DNA of 27,083 nucleotides from Actinomycetes bacterium (GTDB taxonomy: Bacteria > Actinomycetota > Thermoleophilia > Solirubrobacterales > JACPNS01), in assembly GCA_023404495.1 (NCBI GenBank), contig JAEYBE010000001.1, forward strand, positions 1 through 27,083. Reading direction: 5' to 3'. How positions within the stretch are numbered: the stretch's first letter is position 1; the number at the start of each line of letters is the position of its first letter. This document shows positions 16,158 to 24,453 of this stretch, in pieces. The notes beneath the pieces are model-generated. The model saw only the letters and a list, made by a program, of their open reading frames with translations, made no database searches and was not told the DNA's origin. Both the position numbers and the translations under genes were made by a program.

Positions 16158-18815
16158 GTGTCTGATTACCTAGAAATAGAAGATCAACCGGCAGAGGAGG
16201 AAGTCGTTGCGGCCGAGCCTGCGGACGACGATCTCGGAATTCGCCTCAAAGATTGGGCGCAATCCCTTCCAAGCTGGCAGCAGGACCTCGTCGCGCGGCT
16301 TCTGGCAGCAGAGAGCCTGACCGAGGACGAGCAGTTGGATGCGATTTCAAGGGTCCTCGCCGATTGCGGCTACGAGAATGGACGCGACAACGCCGCCCCG
16401 ATTCTGATTGAGGACACTGCCTTCTCTGCGTATCAGTCTTCGTCATCAGGGTCGATCAAGAGCATCGGGAACTTGAAATCCGTGAACGGACTCGTGAGTG
16501 ATGGAGTGGACCCACTGGCAATCGCCGAGGGCGGGGTGACGCTCATCTACGGCCCGAACGCCGCAGGAAAAACTGGCTATGCCAGGACTCTGAAATACGT
16601 TGGTCGTTCGGTCACTGGTCGGCCTCGAATACTCCCGAACGTCCGACAAGGGGAGACCGGAGACGCGCCGTCGGCAACGATTGAAATGCTCCTAGACGGC
16701 GAGGAGCGACCCTTCGAAGTTGACTTCACCGAGCAGCCTCCGCAGGATTGCTCAGTCATTCGAGCTTTCGACGCGGGCGCTGCCGACGTGTATGTGGCCG
16801 ACGAGACCGCCGTCGATTTCACGCCTCCGGTTCTTTCCGTATTTGGGCGGCTCGCGACGGAACAGAAGGCACTCGCGGCGTCCGTCAAAGAGCGAATTGC
16901 AGAGCTTGAGGCTGTCAAGCCAGAGCTGGATCTGGAAGGCGGCGATGACGCGCACGAGGCGGTCGAAGCGATCGGCCCGGGAACGGACATCGATGGCCTG
17001 ATCACCAAGTTCGCGACCGAGGACGGAGACGCCGCGCGCCTCGAAGAGCTCCGTAAATCGGCAAGCGCGATTGGCCCTGCGCTTACTGCTCAGATTCGGG
17101 TTGAGCGCGGACGCGCGCAGCGGGCGCAAACGATTCTCCAATCGCTGGAGCAAATAAATGGCACTTTGTCTGACGCCGCGATTGATCGGCGAGACGAGCT
17201 TGCCAGCGCGGCAGCGCAAAAGTCAGCGTTGGCCAAGTCGGTGATCGAAGAGACCTTTGACGAGAATGAAAGATCACCGGATGCCATCTCGCTTTGGCGG
17301 AGTATGTGGGACGCGAGCGAGGCATTCTTCGAGGAGATCCACGGGCATGCGAAGGAGTTTCCTCCCAGCCAAGGTGAGCCTTGTCCGCTCTGCGCTCAAG
17401 ATCTCGGAAGCGATGCTTCAAGCAGGTTCGCCCGGTTCAACGGGTTTATCTCTGAGAGGACGGCGGTTGAGGCTGCGACCGCCAAAGCGGCGAGCGAAGA
17501 AGCCAAGGCACAACTTGCCGCGCCGGGCTCGACGCCGGATGCGGAGCACCTTGCTGAGCTGCGAGAGCTCGATCCGGACGCTGGTGTCCTCATCGACGCC
17601 TACCTTGCAGCCGTTGAGCCTCGTCGTGAATTTCTCGTCGAATCCGACACCAAAACGGGAGCACCGCCACTCCCCGATCTTCCAAAGGATGAGGTCGAGG
17701 CGTTCGTAGTTGCGAGAACAGCGAAAGCAGAGCAGTTGGACGGACTCAACGACGACGATAAGCGTCAGCAGCTGCTTGGTGAAGTGGGCGAACTTGCCGG
17801 AAGGCTTGAGATCTCCGGTCACGAGAAAGAACTGCGGGCATGGTGGGATGTTCAGCCAGAGCTTGTCGCGCTGCGCAAGGCCGTCCAGGCGCTTGACACC
17901 CGCGACATCACCAACCGTCATGGCGAGTTCGCCAAGCAGGTCATCACTAAAGATTTTCTTGAGCAACTCCGGGATGAATTGAACGTGATCGGGCTGGGCT
18001 ACTTGGCCGTTGACGTGACAGATCGAGGTGAGGCCGGGGGCAGAAAGATTCAGATCAGTATGCAAGATTTTCAGGTTCGGGCAGCCCTACCTGACGTTCT
18101 GAGTGAGGGCGAGCGCCGAGGTCTCGGACTCGCATGCTTCTTTGCTGAACTTGCAACATTTGGTGGTTCCGGACCAATGGTTCTTGACGATCCTGTTTCC
18201 TCGTTTGATTACGAGCGTCGTGACCATGTCACGAGACGCCTGCTCCACGAGGCCGAAAAACGCCAGGTAGTTGTGTTCACGCACGATGTGAGCTTCGCGG
18301 TGACGATGAATCGGATAGCCAAAATGCTCAAACGAAAGGTTGAATTCCGGAGCGTCCGACGGATTGAGGGGCAACCGGGCTACGTACTCAATGACAAGCC
18401 GGATGAAATGCGTTCCACCACCAAGAGGGCCAAGGAGCTTGCTGCCGAGCTCGACGTGTTTCCCGATCCGGCCGATTTGCAGCCCGGTGAGCATGCCCGC
18501 ATTGTTCGTCGCTGGTATGCGGAACTACGACTGCTCTGGGAGCGCGTTGTTGAGCAGGACCTTCTGAATGGTGTTGCGATTCGTTTCGATCATGCCGTTC
18601 ATACTGTGCGGTTCAACGGCCTGCTGATTGAGCGAGACGACGAATTGGCGGTCGAAAAGGGATTTAGCCGCGCGAGCGATCGCGACCATGAACCTCCGGA
18701 AGGTGTAGCCGTTCCTGTCTCAACGATCGAAGAGATGCGGCAGGATCTCAAGGACTTAACGGATCTCGTTCAGACGGTCAAGCAGCGACGAAAAGACAAA
18801 GGCTTTACTGATTAG
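16158..18815 (+). CDS. RloC/PrrC-like ABC ATPase, putative nucleotide-gated tRNase or defence sensor
   Basis: 885 residues from a GTG. An N-terminal helical segment (about residues 28-75, with SLPSWQQDLVARLL) precedes an SMC/ABC-type ATPase head split by a long coiled region. Walker A is GPNAAGKT (132-139) and a zinc-hook-like C-P-L-C motif lies at 409-412. The ABC signature is L-S-E-G-E-R (648-653), Walker B is M-V-L-D-D-P (674-679), the D-loop is SSFD and the switch is F-T-H-D (H709). After the head comes a separate domain of about 140 residues (745-885). It contains R791-x3-E795 and H844, a candidate equivalent of the Arg-Glu-His anticodon-nuclease triad of PrrC/RloC, although spacing to the His is longer than in PrrC. 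The architecture matches RloC more than Rad50, as there is no Mre11 partner. Likely cytoplasmic and activated by DNA or nucleotide signals; the effector activity is inference. Flanked by restriction genes. Confidence 0.85.
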   Translation: MSDYLEIEDQPAEEEVVAAEPADDDLGIRLKDWAQSLPSWQQDLVARLLAAESLTEDEQLDAISRVLADCGYENGRDNAAPILIEDTAFSAYQSSSSGSIKSIGNLKSVNGLVSDGVDPLAIAEGGVTLIYGPNAAGKTGYARTLKYVGRSVTGRPRILPNVRQGETGDAPSATIEMLLDGEERPFEVDFTEQPPQDCSVIRAFDAGAADVYVADETAVDFTPPVLSVFGRLATEQKALAASVKERIAELEAVKPELDLEGGDDAHEAVEAIGPGTDIDGLITKFATEDGDAARLEELRKSASAIGPALTAQIRVERGRAQRAQTILQSLEQINGTLSDAAIDRRDELASAAAQKSALAKSVIEETFDENERSPDAISLWRSMWDASEAFFEEIHGHAKEFPPSQGEPCPLCAQDLGSDASSRFARFNGFISERTAVEAATAKAASEEAKAQLAAPGSTPDAEHLAELRELDPDAGVLIDAYLAAVEPRREFLVESDTKTGAPPLPDLPKDEVEAFVVARTAKAEQLDGLNDDDKRQQLLGEVGELAGRLEISGHEKELRAWWDVQPELVALRKAVQALDTRDITNRHGEFAKQVITKDFLEQLRDELNVIGLGYLAVDVTDRGEAGGRKIQISMQDFQVRAALPDVLSEGERRGLGLACFFAELATFGGSGPMVLDDPVSSFDYERRDHVTRRLLHEAEKRQVVVFTHDVSFAVTMNRIAKMLKRKVEFRSVRRIEGQPGYVLNDKPDEMRSTTKRAKELAAELDVFPDPADLQPGEHARIVRRWYAELRLLWERVVEQDLLNGVAIRFDHAVHTVRFNGLLIERDDELAVEKGFSRASDRDHEPPEGVAVPVSTIEEMRQDLKDLTDLVQTVKQRRKDKGFTD

Positions 18816-19009
18816 GGCGCTTTCCGGCTGTGGCACTGGAAGCTGCCCATGCCCTTGTACATAAACCCACAGGGCGCGTGTACATTGACCATAGTTTCCA
18901 GGGCGCAATCCCGCGCTGGGAGCTAATCGGGAACTGTCCCACTTCGCCCCGGCAACCGGCAAGTCTTCGCAAGTCTGCGCTGGGAGCGCAGACTTGATGG
19001 AAAGCGCCC
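18815..19009 (+). repeat. 195-bp noncoding segment with perfect 11-bp terminal inverted repeats
   Basis: GGGCGCTTTCC (18815-18825) and its exact reverse complement GGAAAGCGCCC (18999-19009) bound the segment. Inside are two copies of GCGCTGGGAGC (18913-18923 and 18977-18987), repeated AGGGCGC and TGTACAT words, and the strong hairpin at 18971-18995. No ORF is credible. The left repeat includes the last base of the ATPase stop codon. It resembles a MITE or a folded RNA; a convincing target-site duplication is not seen. Confidence 0.45.
18971..18995. terminator. Strong hairpin between convergent genes, possible bidirectional terminator
   Basis: AAGTCTGCGCT-GGG-AGCGCAGACTT is a perfect 11-bp inverted repeat with a 3-nt loop. 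It lies between the ATPase gene (+) and the membrane-protein gene (-), where a shared terminator is expected. It begins with AA and ends in TT, but no long T-run follows on either strand, so intrinsic termination would be weak. Confidence 0.4.
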
Positions 19010-19058
19010 CCTGAACCAGCGGTCGAGTTCGTTCGTGCCGCCGGCCGACCTCGGCGAG

Positions 19059-19511
19059 CTAAAGCCAGCCGGCCAGTAGCGGCACAGCGAGCACAAAGTC
19101 GGCGACCGCACAGAACGGCGGATACCACGTGCGCACCTCGGTGGGGCCGTGGTGTTCGTGGTGGAAGACGTCCCACACGCCGTGCGCGAGGAAGCCGAAA
19201 CCGAGCAGCACATGGCTGTCTTCGGTGACACCGAAGAAGGCGACGCAGAAGAACACCGTCATGCTGATTGTCTGCACGACGATGCTGCGAACCTCGCCTT
19301 CGCTGACGGCGAAGCCGAAATAGACCGCGCCGATCACAGCGAGCAGCAGGCCGGAGAAAACCGTGCGACCGGGTTCGTTCAGCAGCGCCGTGATCAGCAC
19401 ACCGCCCAAGCCGAGGGCTGCGCCGATCGCCATTTCGCGCAGGTGAGAGTTCATGCCAGCGAAAGCTACACCGCGGGACCAGACCTTCGCGATACGTGCC
19501 GTGGTTGCCAT
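19059..19511 (-). CDS. Small polytopic membrane protein (possibly DUF6010-like)
   Basis: 150 residues with about four to five hydrophobic segments: IGAALGLGGVLITALL, VFSGLLLAVIGAVYFGF, IVVQTISMTVFFCVAFFGV, LLGFGFLAHGVW and CAVADFVLAVPLLAGWL. A His/Trp cluster H-G-V-W-D-V-F-H-H-E-H-H at about residues 111-122 sits between helices and could bind metal or heme. The pattern recalls DUF6010-type proteins, but this is memory of a motif, not a search result. ATG at 19511 has GGAG 4 nt upstream; a second ATG at 19454 is possible. It is convergent with the defence ATPase and divergent from the secreted-protein gene at 19672, and its G+C-rich codon use is host-like. Function unknown. Confidence 0.75.
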   Translation of the reverse strand: MATTARIAKVWSRGVAFAGMNSHLREMAIGAALGLGGVLITALLNEPGRTVFSGLLLAVIGAVYFGFAVSEGEVRSIVVQTISMTVFFCVAFFGVTEDSHVLLGFGFLAHGVWDVFHHEHHGPTEVRTWYPPFCAVADFVLAVPLLAGWL

Positions 19512-19671
19512 CAGCTCCGGGACGGTTACTACTCTCGCGTAGGGAGCGCTCGGCGAACGGACGCGTACGCATGCTGTCCAAGTCGTCGATCGCCTCGCTC
19601 ACATCTTGTTTTGCTCAGCAGCGGTGCCGTCGTGCTTGCCACTACGCCCGCCCATAAGAAGGATTTCCAGA

Positions 19672-21429
19672 ATGACCAGACGCGTGCTCGCCGTACTCCT
19701 GCCGTTTGCCGCACTTCTTGCCTCAGCTGGCGTTAGTCACGCGACGGTCACGCAAACCACGATCTCTGAGCCCGCCAACGGCACGATCCACTACGCGGAC
19801 CGGGACGCAAACACCGGCACCGTCCACATCGCTGGAACGGCGGTCGGAGCGAGCGACGGCGACAAGGTTGACATCGCGTGTTACAACGGCGCGCCGGGCG
19901 GAACCCCACTCGTCTTCAAGCAGATCGTGCCTACCGCGTTCACGGTGACTTCCGGGCAGTTCGCGGGCGACCTCGACTTCTACGACTGGCTTGCTGGGCA
20001 ATCCTGCCGCCTGGCGGCAGTGCCGGCCTTTTCGGAGCTCGACGACATCCCGGACAACCCGGTCAACTTCGCCGGCCCTGTCGTGCAGTTCAACGAAAAA
20101 GCCACCAACATCGACAACGTGAAGCCAACCGGCTTCGGCGTGTACGCGGGCCAGTTCCCGGGTTCGTTCTACTGGGATACCGCTGGCGCATGTGGACTGG
20201 CGGATTCGAAGCTGATCGATGTCACGAACGCGATGCGCTTGGCCAACGTCTTCGACTGTGCCGCGCGCTTCCACGGCACGTCTGATGACTACACGACGTC
20301 ACCAATCCGCATCGGTGGCAAGAACGGGGTGCTGCCGGGATTCCTGCGCGGAAACGCCATGGAAGATGACCCAGAGTTCCCCGCGCTCAGCTACTCGACC
20401 AGCTTTGACGCGAGCGGAAACCTCACGTTGACTGAATCCGAGGAGATTGCCACCTGTTCGACGAACGCGTTCCCGGCTTACGCCGATGACTGCGAGGGGC
20501 TCGAAGATTCGGTGGTTTCGCTCAACCGGACGGTCAAGCAAGGTCAAAACGGCAAACAGGCGATCGTCACCGACTCGTTTGTGTCAACTGACGGAAACTC
20601 GCACCCGATCGACGTGATCTACACCAACGGGATGGCCTTTGCCTACTACGGCGGCTCAGGCCACATTCGGTATCTGTTCCCGGGCGGGGCGGAGATCAAC
20701 GACCCCGCGCACGGCACTGTGGTCGGCGGCCCGATCGCCGCTGGGTCGACAATCCGCGCCTTCGATCCGAACTACCCGGATGGCAGCCAAGAGGCCGGGC
20801 GTGCGGCGATCACGCTCGGTAGCGAAGCTGACTTTGCGGACTTCAGCTATCCCAGCGGCTTCGAGAAGCGTGTGCGACTGCATTACGTCAACCGCACCGT
20901 GCCCGCCAGCGGTGCATTCACGATCACGACCACTTACACCCAGGCGCTCACAGACGGCGAGTTGACCTCGCTTATTGACAGCCGCAATTGCACGCTCGAT
21001 CCCGTCACCTGCGGGGATCCAGGCGGCGGTCCCGCAACCCCCGCAAAGCCGACCTTGACGGGCGCGAGCACAGCCAAGGCGAAACGCGGCACGGGAAGCA
21101 AGCCGAAGGTGACGATCACCCTTGGTCGATCACTCAATTGTCCGGCGACCAGCGGCCACTGCAGCGCAAAAGTGAAACTCGTCGGAACGGTCAAGGCCGG
21201 CACCAAGCGTCGCCCGAGAACAAAGAAGCTCGCGCTCGGTACCTACACGGTGACCGTGCCCGCGGGCGGCGCAAAGCGGCTGAGCTTTGTGCTCGCCAAG
21301 AGTCTCACGAAGTACTTCAAGAGCTTTTCCTCGATGTCGCTTGCTGCGGGTCTGACGGTGAGTGACGCCAATGGCGTCGCGTTGATCGCGAATGAGAAAT
21401 TCAAGCTGAAATCGCCGCGGTTCCGCTAG
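19672..21429 (+). CDS. Secreted protein with C-terminal beta-rich repeat-like domain, unknown function
   Basis: 585 residues from the ATG at 19672, which has AAGGA 9 nt upstream and opens a clear signal peptide (MTRRVLAVLLP, Ala/Leu core, cleavage after SHA at residue 24). The mature part has a beta-rich N-terminal domain (EPANGTIHYADRD, GTAVGASDGDKV) with cysteines, a middle region resembling a cell-surface beta-sandwich, a Gly/Pro/Thr linker (about residues 447-460) and a basic C-terminal domain of about 120 residues (CSAKVKLVGTV, KKLALGTYTV, then AKSLTKYF). I associate that last domain with secreted proteins of Solirubrobacterales. No catalytic motif or sortase signal is seen. Transcribed alone; the next gene starts 88 nt later. 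Confidence 0.83.
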   Translation: MTRRVLAVLLPFAALLASAGVSHATVTQTTISEPANGTIHYADRDANTGTVHIAGTAVGASDGDKVDIACYNGAPGGTPLVFKQIVPTAFTVTSGQFAGDLDFYDWLAGQSCRLAAVPAFSELDDIPDNPVNFAGPVVQFNEKATNIDNVKPTGFGVYAGQFPGSFYWDTAGACGLADSKLIDVTNAMRLANVFDCAARFHGTSDDYTTSPIRIGGKNGVLPGFLRGNAMEDDPEFPALSYSTSFDASGNLTLTESEEIATCSTNAFPAYADDCEGLEDSVVSLNRTVKQGQNGKQAIVTDSFVSTDGNSHPIDVIYTNGMAFAYYGGSGHIRYLFPGGAEINDPAHGTVVGGPIAAGSTIRAFDPNYPDGSQEAGRAAITLGSEADFADFSYPSGFEKRVRLHYVNRTVPASGAFTITTTYTQALTDGELTSLIDSRNCTLDPVTCGDPGGGPATPAKPTLTGASTAKAKRGTGSKPKVTITLGRSLNCPATSGHCSAKVKLVGTVKAGTKRRPRTKKLALGTYTVTVPAGGAKRLSFVLAKSLTKYFKSFSSMSLAAGLTVSDANGVALIANEKFKLKSPRFR

Positions 21430-21517
21430 GCGGCGCCGCGCGCAGCGGCAGTCTGACCTCAGGCTGTTCACAGATCCTTATCCACTCGCGCCCGGGCGCC
21501 CAATAGGCTCGCGCGCG

Positions 21518-22681
21518 ATGGATGCACCTTCGGCGTCTCTGGGCACGATTGCGCGCGAATGGACCCGGATCGGCGTGACCGGTTTCGGCGGGCCGCCGGC
21601 GCACGTAGCTCTGCTTCGCAAGCTCGTTGTTGAGAAGTACCGGTGGATGGACGCTCGTGCATTCGAAGAGGCCAACGCGGCCTGCCAGCTACTGCCCGGG
21701 CCGGCTTCGACCCAACTTGCGATCTTCTGCGCTCACCGGCTTGCCGGGTGGCCGGGGGCGATCGTCGGCGGGCTTGGATTTGTCGTGCCCGCGGTGCTCA
21801 TGGTGCTTGCGCTGTCGGTCGTGTTCCTCGCCAGCGCGCCGCCGCTCTGGATCAAGGGGGCCGGTGCCGGAGCTGGTGCCGCGGTGGCCGCCGTCGCGCT
21901 GCGCGCTGGCTTCGATCTGCTCGGTCCCAGCTTCGCCCACGCCAAGGAAGACGGCCGCCACGAAGCTCGTTGGTTGCTCTATGTCGTGCTCGGCGGTATT
22001 TCCGCTGCGTTGGTTGGCGCGTATCTGGTGCTCGTGCTGATCGCCTGCGGCGTGATCGAAGTCGTCGTGCGCCGGGCCGGTGAGCGAAAGGGAATGCCTT
22101 CGCTGGCGGTCTCGCCCGGCGCGCTCATCTTGGCCACAGCGAGCGTTGGCGGAATCGGCGCGCTCGCCTGGACTTCATTCAAGGTCGGCGCGCTCTCCTT
22201 CGGCGGGGGCTTTGTGATCATCCCGCTTATGCAGCAGGACGCCGTCGAGGTCTACCACTGGATGACCGAGGCGCAGTTCCTGAATGCCGTCGCGCTGGGA
22301 CAGGTGACCCCGGGTCCGGTCACGGCGACGCTTGCGGCCGTCGGGTATGCCGCCTTCGGCGTCGGCGGGGCGCTGCTGGCTGCGTTCGTGGGATTCCTGC
22401 CGTCCTTCTCCTTCATCCTGATCGGCGGCGGTCGCTTCGAGAAGCTGCGTGCCAATCCGGACGCGCGGGCGTTTCTGGGCGGTGCGGGACCGGCGGCGAT
22501 CGGCGCGATTCTCGGCTCGGTCGTGCCGCTGACGCTCGGGCTGGAAGAGACCTGGCAGTTCGTGCTGCTCGCTGCGGCCGCGCTGAGCCTCTTGGCGCTC
22601 AAGCGAGGGATCGTGACGACGCTCTTGATCGCCGGAGCGCTCGGCACGGCGATCGCCCTAGCCGGCGGCCCGATCCCCTGA
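21518..22681 (+). CDS. chrA: Chromate transporter (CHR family, long-chain)
   Basis: 387 residues with two homologous halves of about six helices each. The first half opens with G-V-T-G-F-G-G-P-P-A-H (about residues 18-28) and L-L-P-G-P-A-S-T-Q; the second repeats the pattern as L-S-F-G-G-G-F-V-I-I-P-L-M-Q-Q-D and V-T-P-G-P-V. These are signatures of ChrA, an inner-membrane exporter that lowers cytoplasmic chromate, driven by the proton or membrane potential. The length is typical for bidomain ChrA. The ATG at 21518 has no clear RBS; a palindrome GCGCCCGGGCGC (21488-21499) lies 18 nt upstream and may be a control site. The 3' end overlaps the converging MFS gene by 24 nt. Confidence 0.92.
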   Translation: MDAPSASLGTIAREWTRIGVTGFGGPPAHVALLRKLVVEKYRWMDARAFEEANAACQLLPGPASTQLAIFCAHRLAGWPGAIVGGLGFVVPAVLMVLALSVVFLASAPPLWIKGAGAGAGAAVAAVALRAGFDLLGPSFAHAKEDGRHEARWLLYVVLGGISAALVGAYLVLVLIACGVIEVVVRRAGERKGMPSLAVSPGALILATASVGGIGALAWTSFKVGALSFGGGFVIIPLMQQDAVEVYHWMTEAQFLNAVALGQVTPGPVTATLAAVGYAAFGVGGALLAAFVGFLPSFSFILIGGGRFEKLRANPDARAFLGGAGPAAIGAILGSVVPLTLGLEETWQFVLLAAAALSLLALKRGIVTTLLIAGALGTAIALAGGPIP

Positions 22682-24061
22682 TCCCTCGCCGACCGCACGG
22701 TGGCCGCGCAGCAGCGGCCAGGCGATCGCCGCGGCGATCAGCGCTGTGAGCCCGGCGACCAACGCCACCGCATCGAGTCCGTCGACGATGCCGCCAAGTC
22801 CACCGCCTTCGGCCGCGCGTCGCGCGTCGAAGATCGCCCCCAAGGCCGCGACTCCGACCGCGATACCGAGCTGACGAAACGTGTTGTTGATGCCCGACGA
22901 CATCCCGCTCTGCTCGGTCGGCAAGACGCTGACCATCGCCGCCGCCAGCGACGGACTGATCGCGCCCACGGCGATGCCGGCGACGATCATTCCCGGGAGC
23001 AGGGCCTGCCAGTCGTCGCCAGGGGAGATTCCGCGGACCAGGAGCAGCGCAACGCCGAGCAGCGCGAGGCCGCCGAGCAATGGCAGCCGCAGCTGCACGC
23101 GGCCCGTGAGCCGCCCGGAGAATGGAGCGACCAGGAGGATCAGAAGTGTCAGAGGAAGGAGCCGCAGTCCCGCCTCGAGCGGCGAGTAGGAGAGGCCTTC
23201 CTGCAAGTAGATCGCAAGGAAGATCAGGATCGGATAGATCGCGACCGATTGCGCAAACGCAACCAGGGCAGTGCCACTGAACGCTGGAATCCTGAACAGC
23301 GCAAGCGGCATCATCGGGGCCGGCGCGCGCAACTCAACTACGACGAAGGCCGCACCTGCGACAGCTGCCCCTGCGAAGGATCCCAGGATCTCCGCCGAGT
23401 CCCAGCCGGCCGCGTTGCCACGAGTCAAGCCGAGCGCGAGCAAGAGGCAGGCGACGGCAAACAGCAGCGCGCCCGCGTAGTCGAGCTGGCGTCGCACCCA
23501 CGCGCGAGACTCTGGCACCGCGCGTGCGCACACCACGAGCAGGAAGGCGCCGATCGGAATGTTGATCGCGAAGATCCAGCGCCAGCTGAGGCCCTCGACG
23601 ATCAGCCCGCCGATCAGCGGGCCGACGGCCAGCGCGACGCCGGTGACCGCGCCCCAGAGCCCGAGGGCCTTCCCGCGCGACTCACCTTGGAACTCGTTTG
23701 CCAGCAGTGCCAGCGAGGCCGAGAAGATCGCGGCCGCCCCGACACCCTGGGCTCCGCGTGCGAGGTCAAGAAACAGCCCGGACGTTGCGATCGCGCAGAG
23801 CCCCGAGCAGACAGTGAAGATCGCCACGCCGGCGCTGAAGACTCTTCGCCTTCCCAGGCGGTCCGCCAGCACGCCGGCCCCGAGCAGGGTTCCGGCGAGC
23901 ACCACCGTGTACGCGTCGACAACCCACTGGATCTCCGCGAACTGGGCTCCGAGGTCCTTGCCGATCGCCGGCAAGGCGACGTAGACGACGGTGACATCGA
24001 GCAGCAGCAGCGCTGTGCCCACCGAGGCGGCGAGCAGGGTCGCTCGCTCGGCGCGAGTCAC
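22658..24061 (-). CDS. MFS drug:H+ antiporter, DHA2 (14-TM, EmrB/QacA-like) family
   Basis: 467 residues from a GTG that overlaps the arsC stop (GTGA). The N-terminal helix carries LLLLDVTVVYVALPAIGKDL, the DHA2 pattern, then W-V-V-D-A-Y-T at about residues 46-52, the conserved MFS loop G-V-L-A-D-R-L-G-R-R-R, motif C-like AVTGVALAVGPLIGG and WRWIFAINIPIG, all typical of 14-TM exporters. Members pump hydrophobic cations, antibiotics or small organics out of the cell in exchange for protons. As the last gene of an ars operon it may export an organoarsenical or a metal complex, since no ArsB/Acr3 is present, but this is inference. It converges with chrA and overlaps its tail by 24 nt. Host-like G+C. 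Confidence 0.9.
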   Translation of the reverse strand: MTRAERATLLAASVGTALLLLDVTVVYVALPAIGKDLGAQFAEIQWVVDAYTVVLAGTLLGAGVLADRLGRRRVFSAGVAIFTVCSGLCAIATSGLFLDLARGAQGVGAAAIFSASLALLANEFQGESRGKALGLWGAVTGVALAVGPLIGGLIVEGLSWRWIFAINIPIGAFLLVVCARAVPESRAWVRRQLDYAGALLFAVACLLLALGLTRGNAAGWDSAEILGSFAGAAVAGAAFVVVELRAPAPMMPLALFRIPAFSGTALVAFAQSVAIYPILIFLAIYLQEGLSYSPLEAGLRLLPLTLLILLVAPFSGRLTGRVQLRLPLLGGLALLGVALLLVRGISPGDDWQALLPGMIVAGIAVGAISPSLAAAMVSVLPTEQSGMSSGINNTFRQLGIAVGVAALGAIFDARRAAEGGGLGGIVDGLDAVALVAGLTALIAAAIAWPLLRGHRAVGEGSGDRAAG

Positions 24062-24453
24062 TGCTGGTCGAGTTCCTCCACCAAGGCCCTCACCCGCCGG
24101 TCGATGTCATCGCGAATCGCGCGGACCTGATCGATCGGCTTGTCCTTCGGGTCGGTGAGATCCCAGTCGATGTAGCGCTTGCCTGGGATGTACGGGCAGG
24201 AATCACCGCAACCCATTGTGACGACCACGTCGGCTTGCTCGGCGAGCTCGGTGGTCAGAAGCTGGGGAGTCAATCCCGAGAGATCGATCCCAAGTTCATT
24301 CATCACGTCCACCACTTCCGGGTGGACGCGATCGCCCGGCGTGGTACCGGCTGAGAGTCCGGAATGACGACCCTCGGCGGCGCGGTCAAACAGGGCCCTG
24401 CTCATCTGCGAGCGTCCAGCGTTGTGCAGGCAGACGAAAAGTGCGGTTGCCAT
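24058..24453 (-). CDS. arsC: Arsenate reductase, low-molecular-weight phosphatase type
   Basis: 131 residues starting at the ATG complementary to 24451-24453, which shares one base with the aquaporin stop (TGATG). The P-loop is C8-L-H-N-A-G-R14 (C-x5-R), the catalytic cysteine loop of LMW-PTP-like arsenate reductases. M-G-C-G-D-S-C-P (C82, C86) and the R-Y-I-D-W-D-L-T-D-P stretch complete the family signature. It reduces arsenate to arsenite in the cytoplasm. The electron donor is either thioredoxin, through the cysteines near 82-86, or mycothiol, as in actinobacterial arsenate-mycothiol transferases; the sequence alone does not decide. It lies between the aquaporin and the MFS gene with overlapping codons on both sides, so it is part of one operon. 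Confidence 0.92.
   Translation of the reverse strand: MATALFVCLHNAGRSQMSRALFDRAAEGRHSGLSAGTTPGDRVHPEVVDVMNELGIDLSGLTPQLLTTELAEQADVVVTMGCGDSCPYIPGKRYIDWDLTDPKDKPIDQVRAIRDDIDRRVRALVEELDQQ

Noticed and set aside
16158..18815. Rad50/SbcC DNA-repair ATPase
   Set aside because: No Mre11/SbcD partner nearby, shorter coil than usual, and an extra C-terminal domain after the ATPase head; the RloC-like layout fits better.
12454..19010. Attachment-site duplication of tRNA-Leu flanking the defence island
   Set aside because: Only a 7-bp match (CACTTCG) to the tRNA-Leu 3' flank appears near 18939, which is expected by chance; no integrase gene is present.
22700..24130. 476-codon open frame on the + strand opposite the MFS gene
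   Set aside because: Product is Arg/Asp/Gln-rich without hydrophobic core; it is the antisense shadow of a clear 14-TM transporter in G+C-rich DNA.
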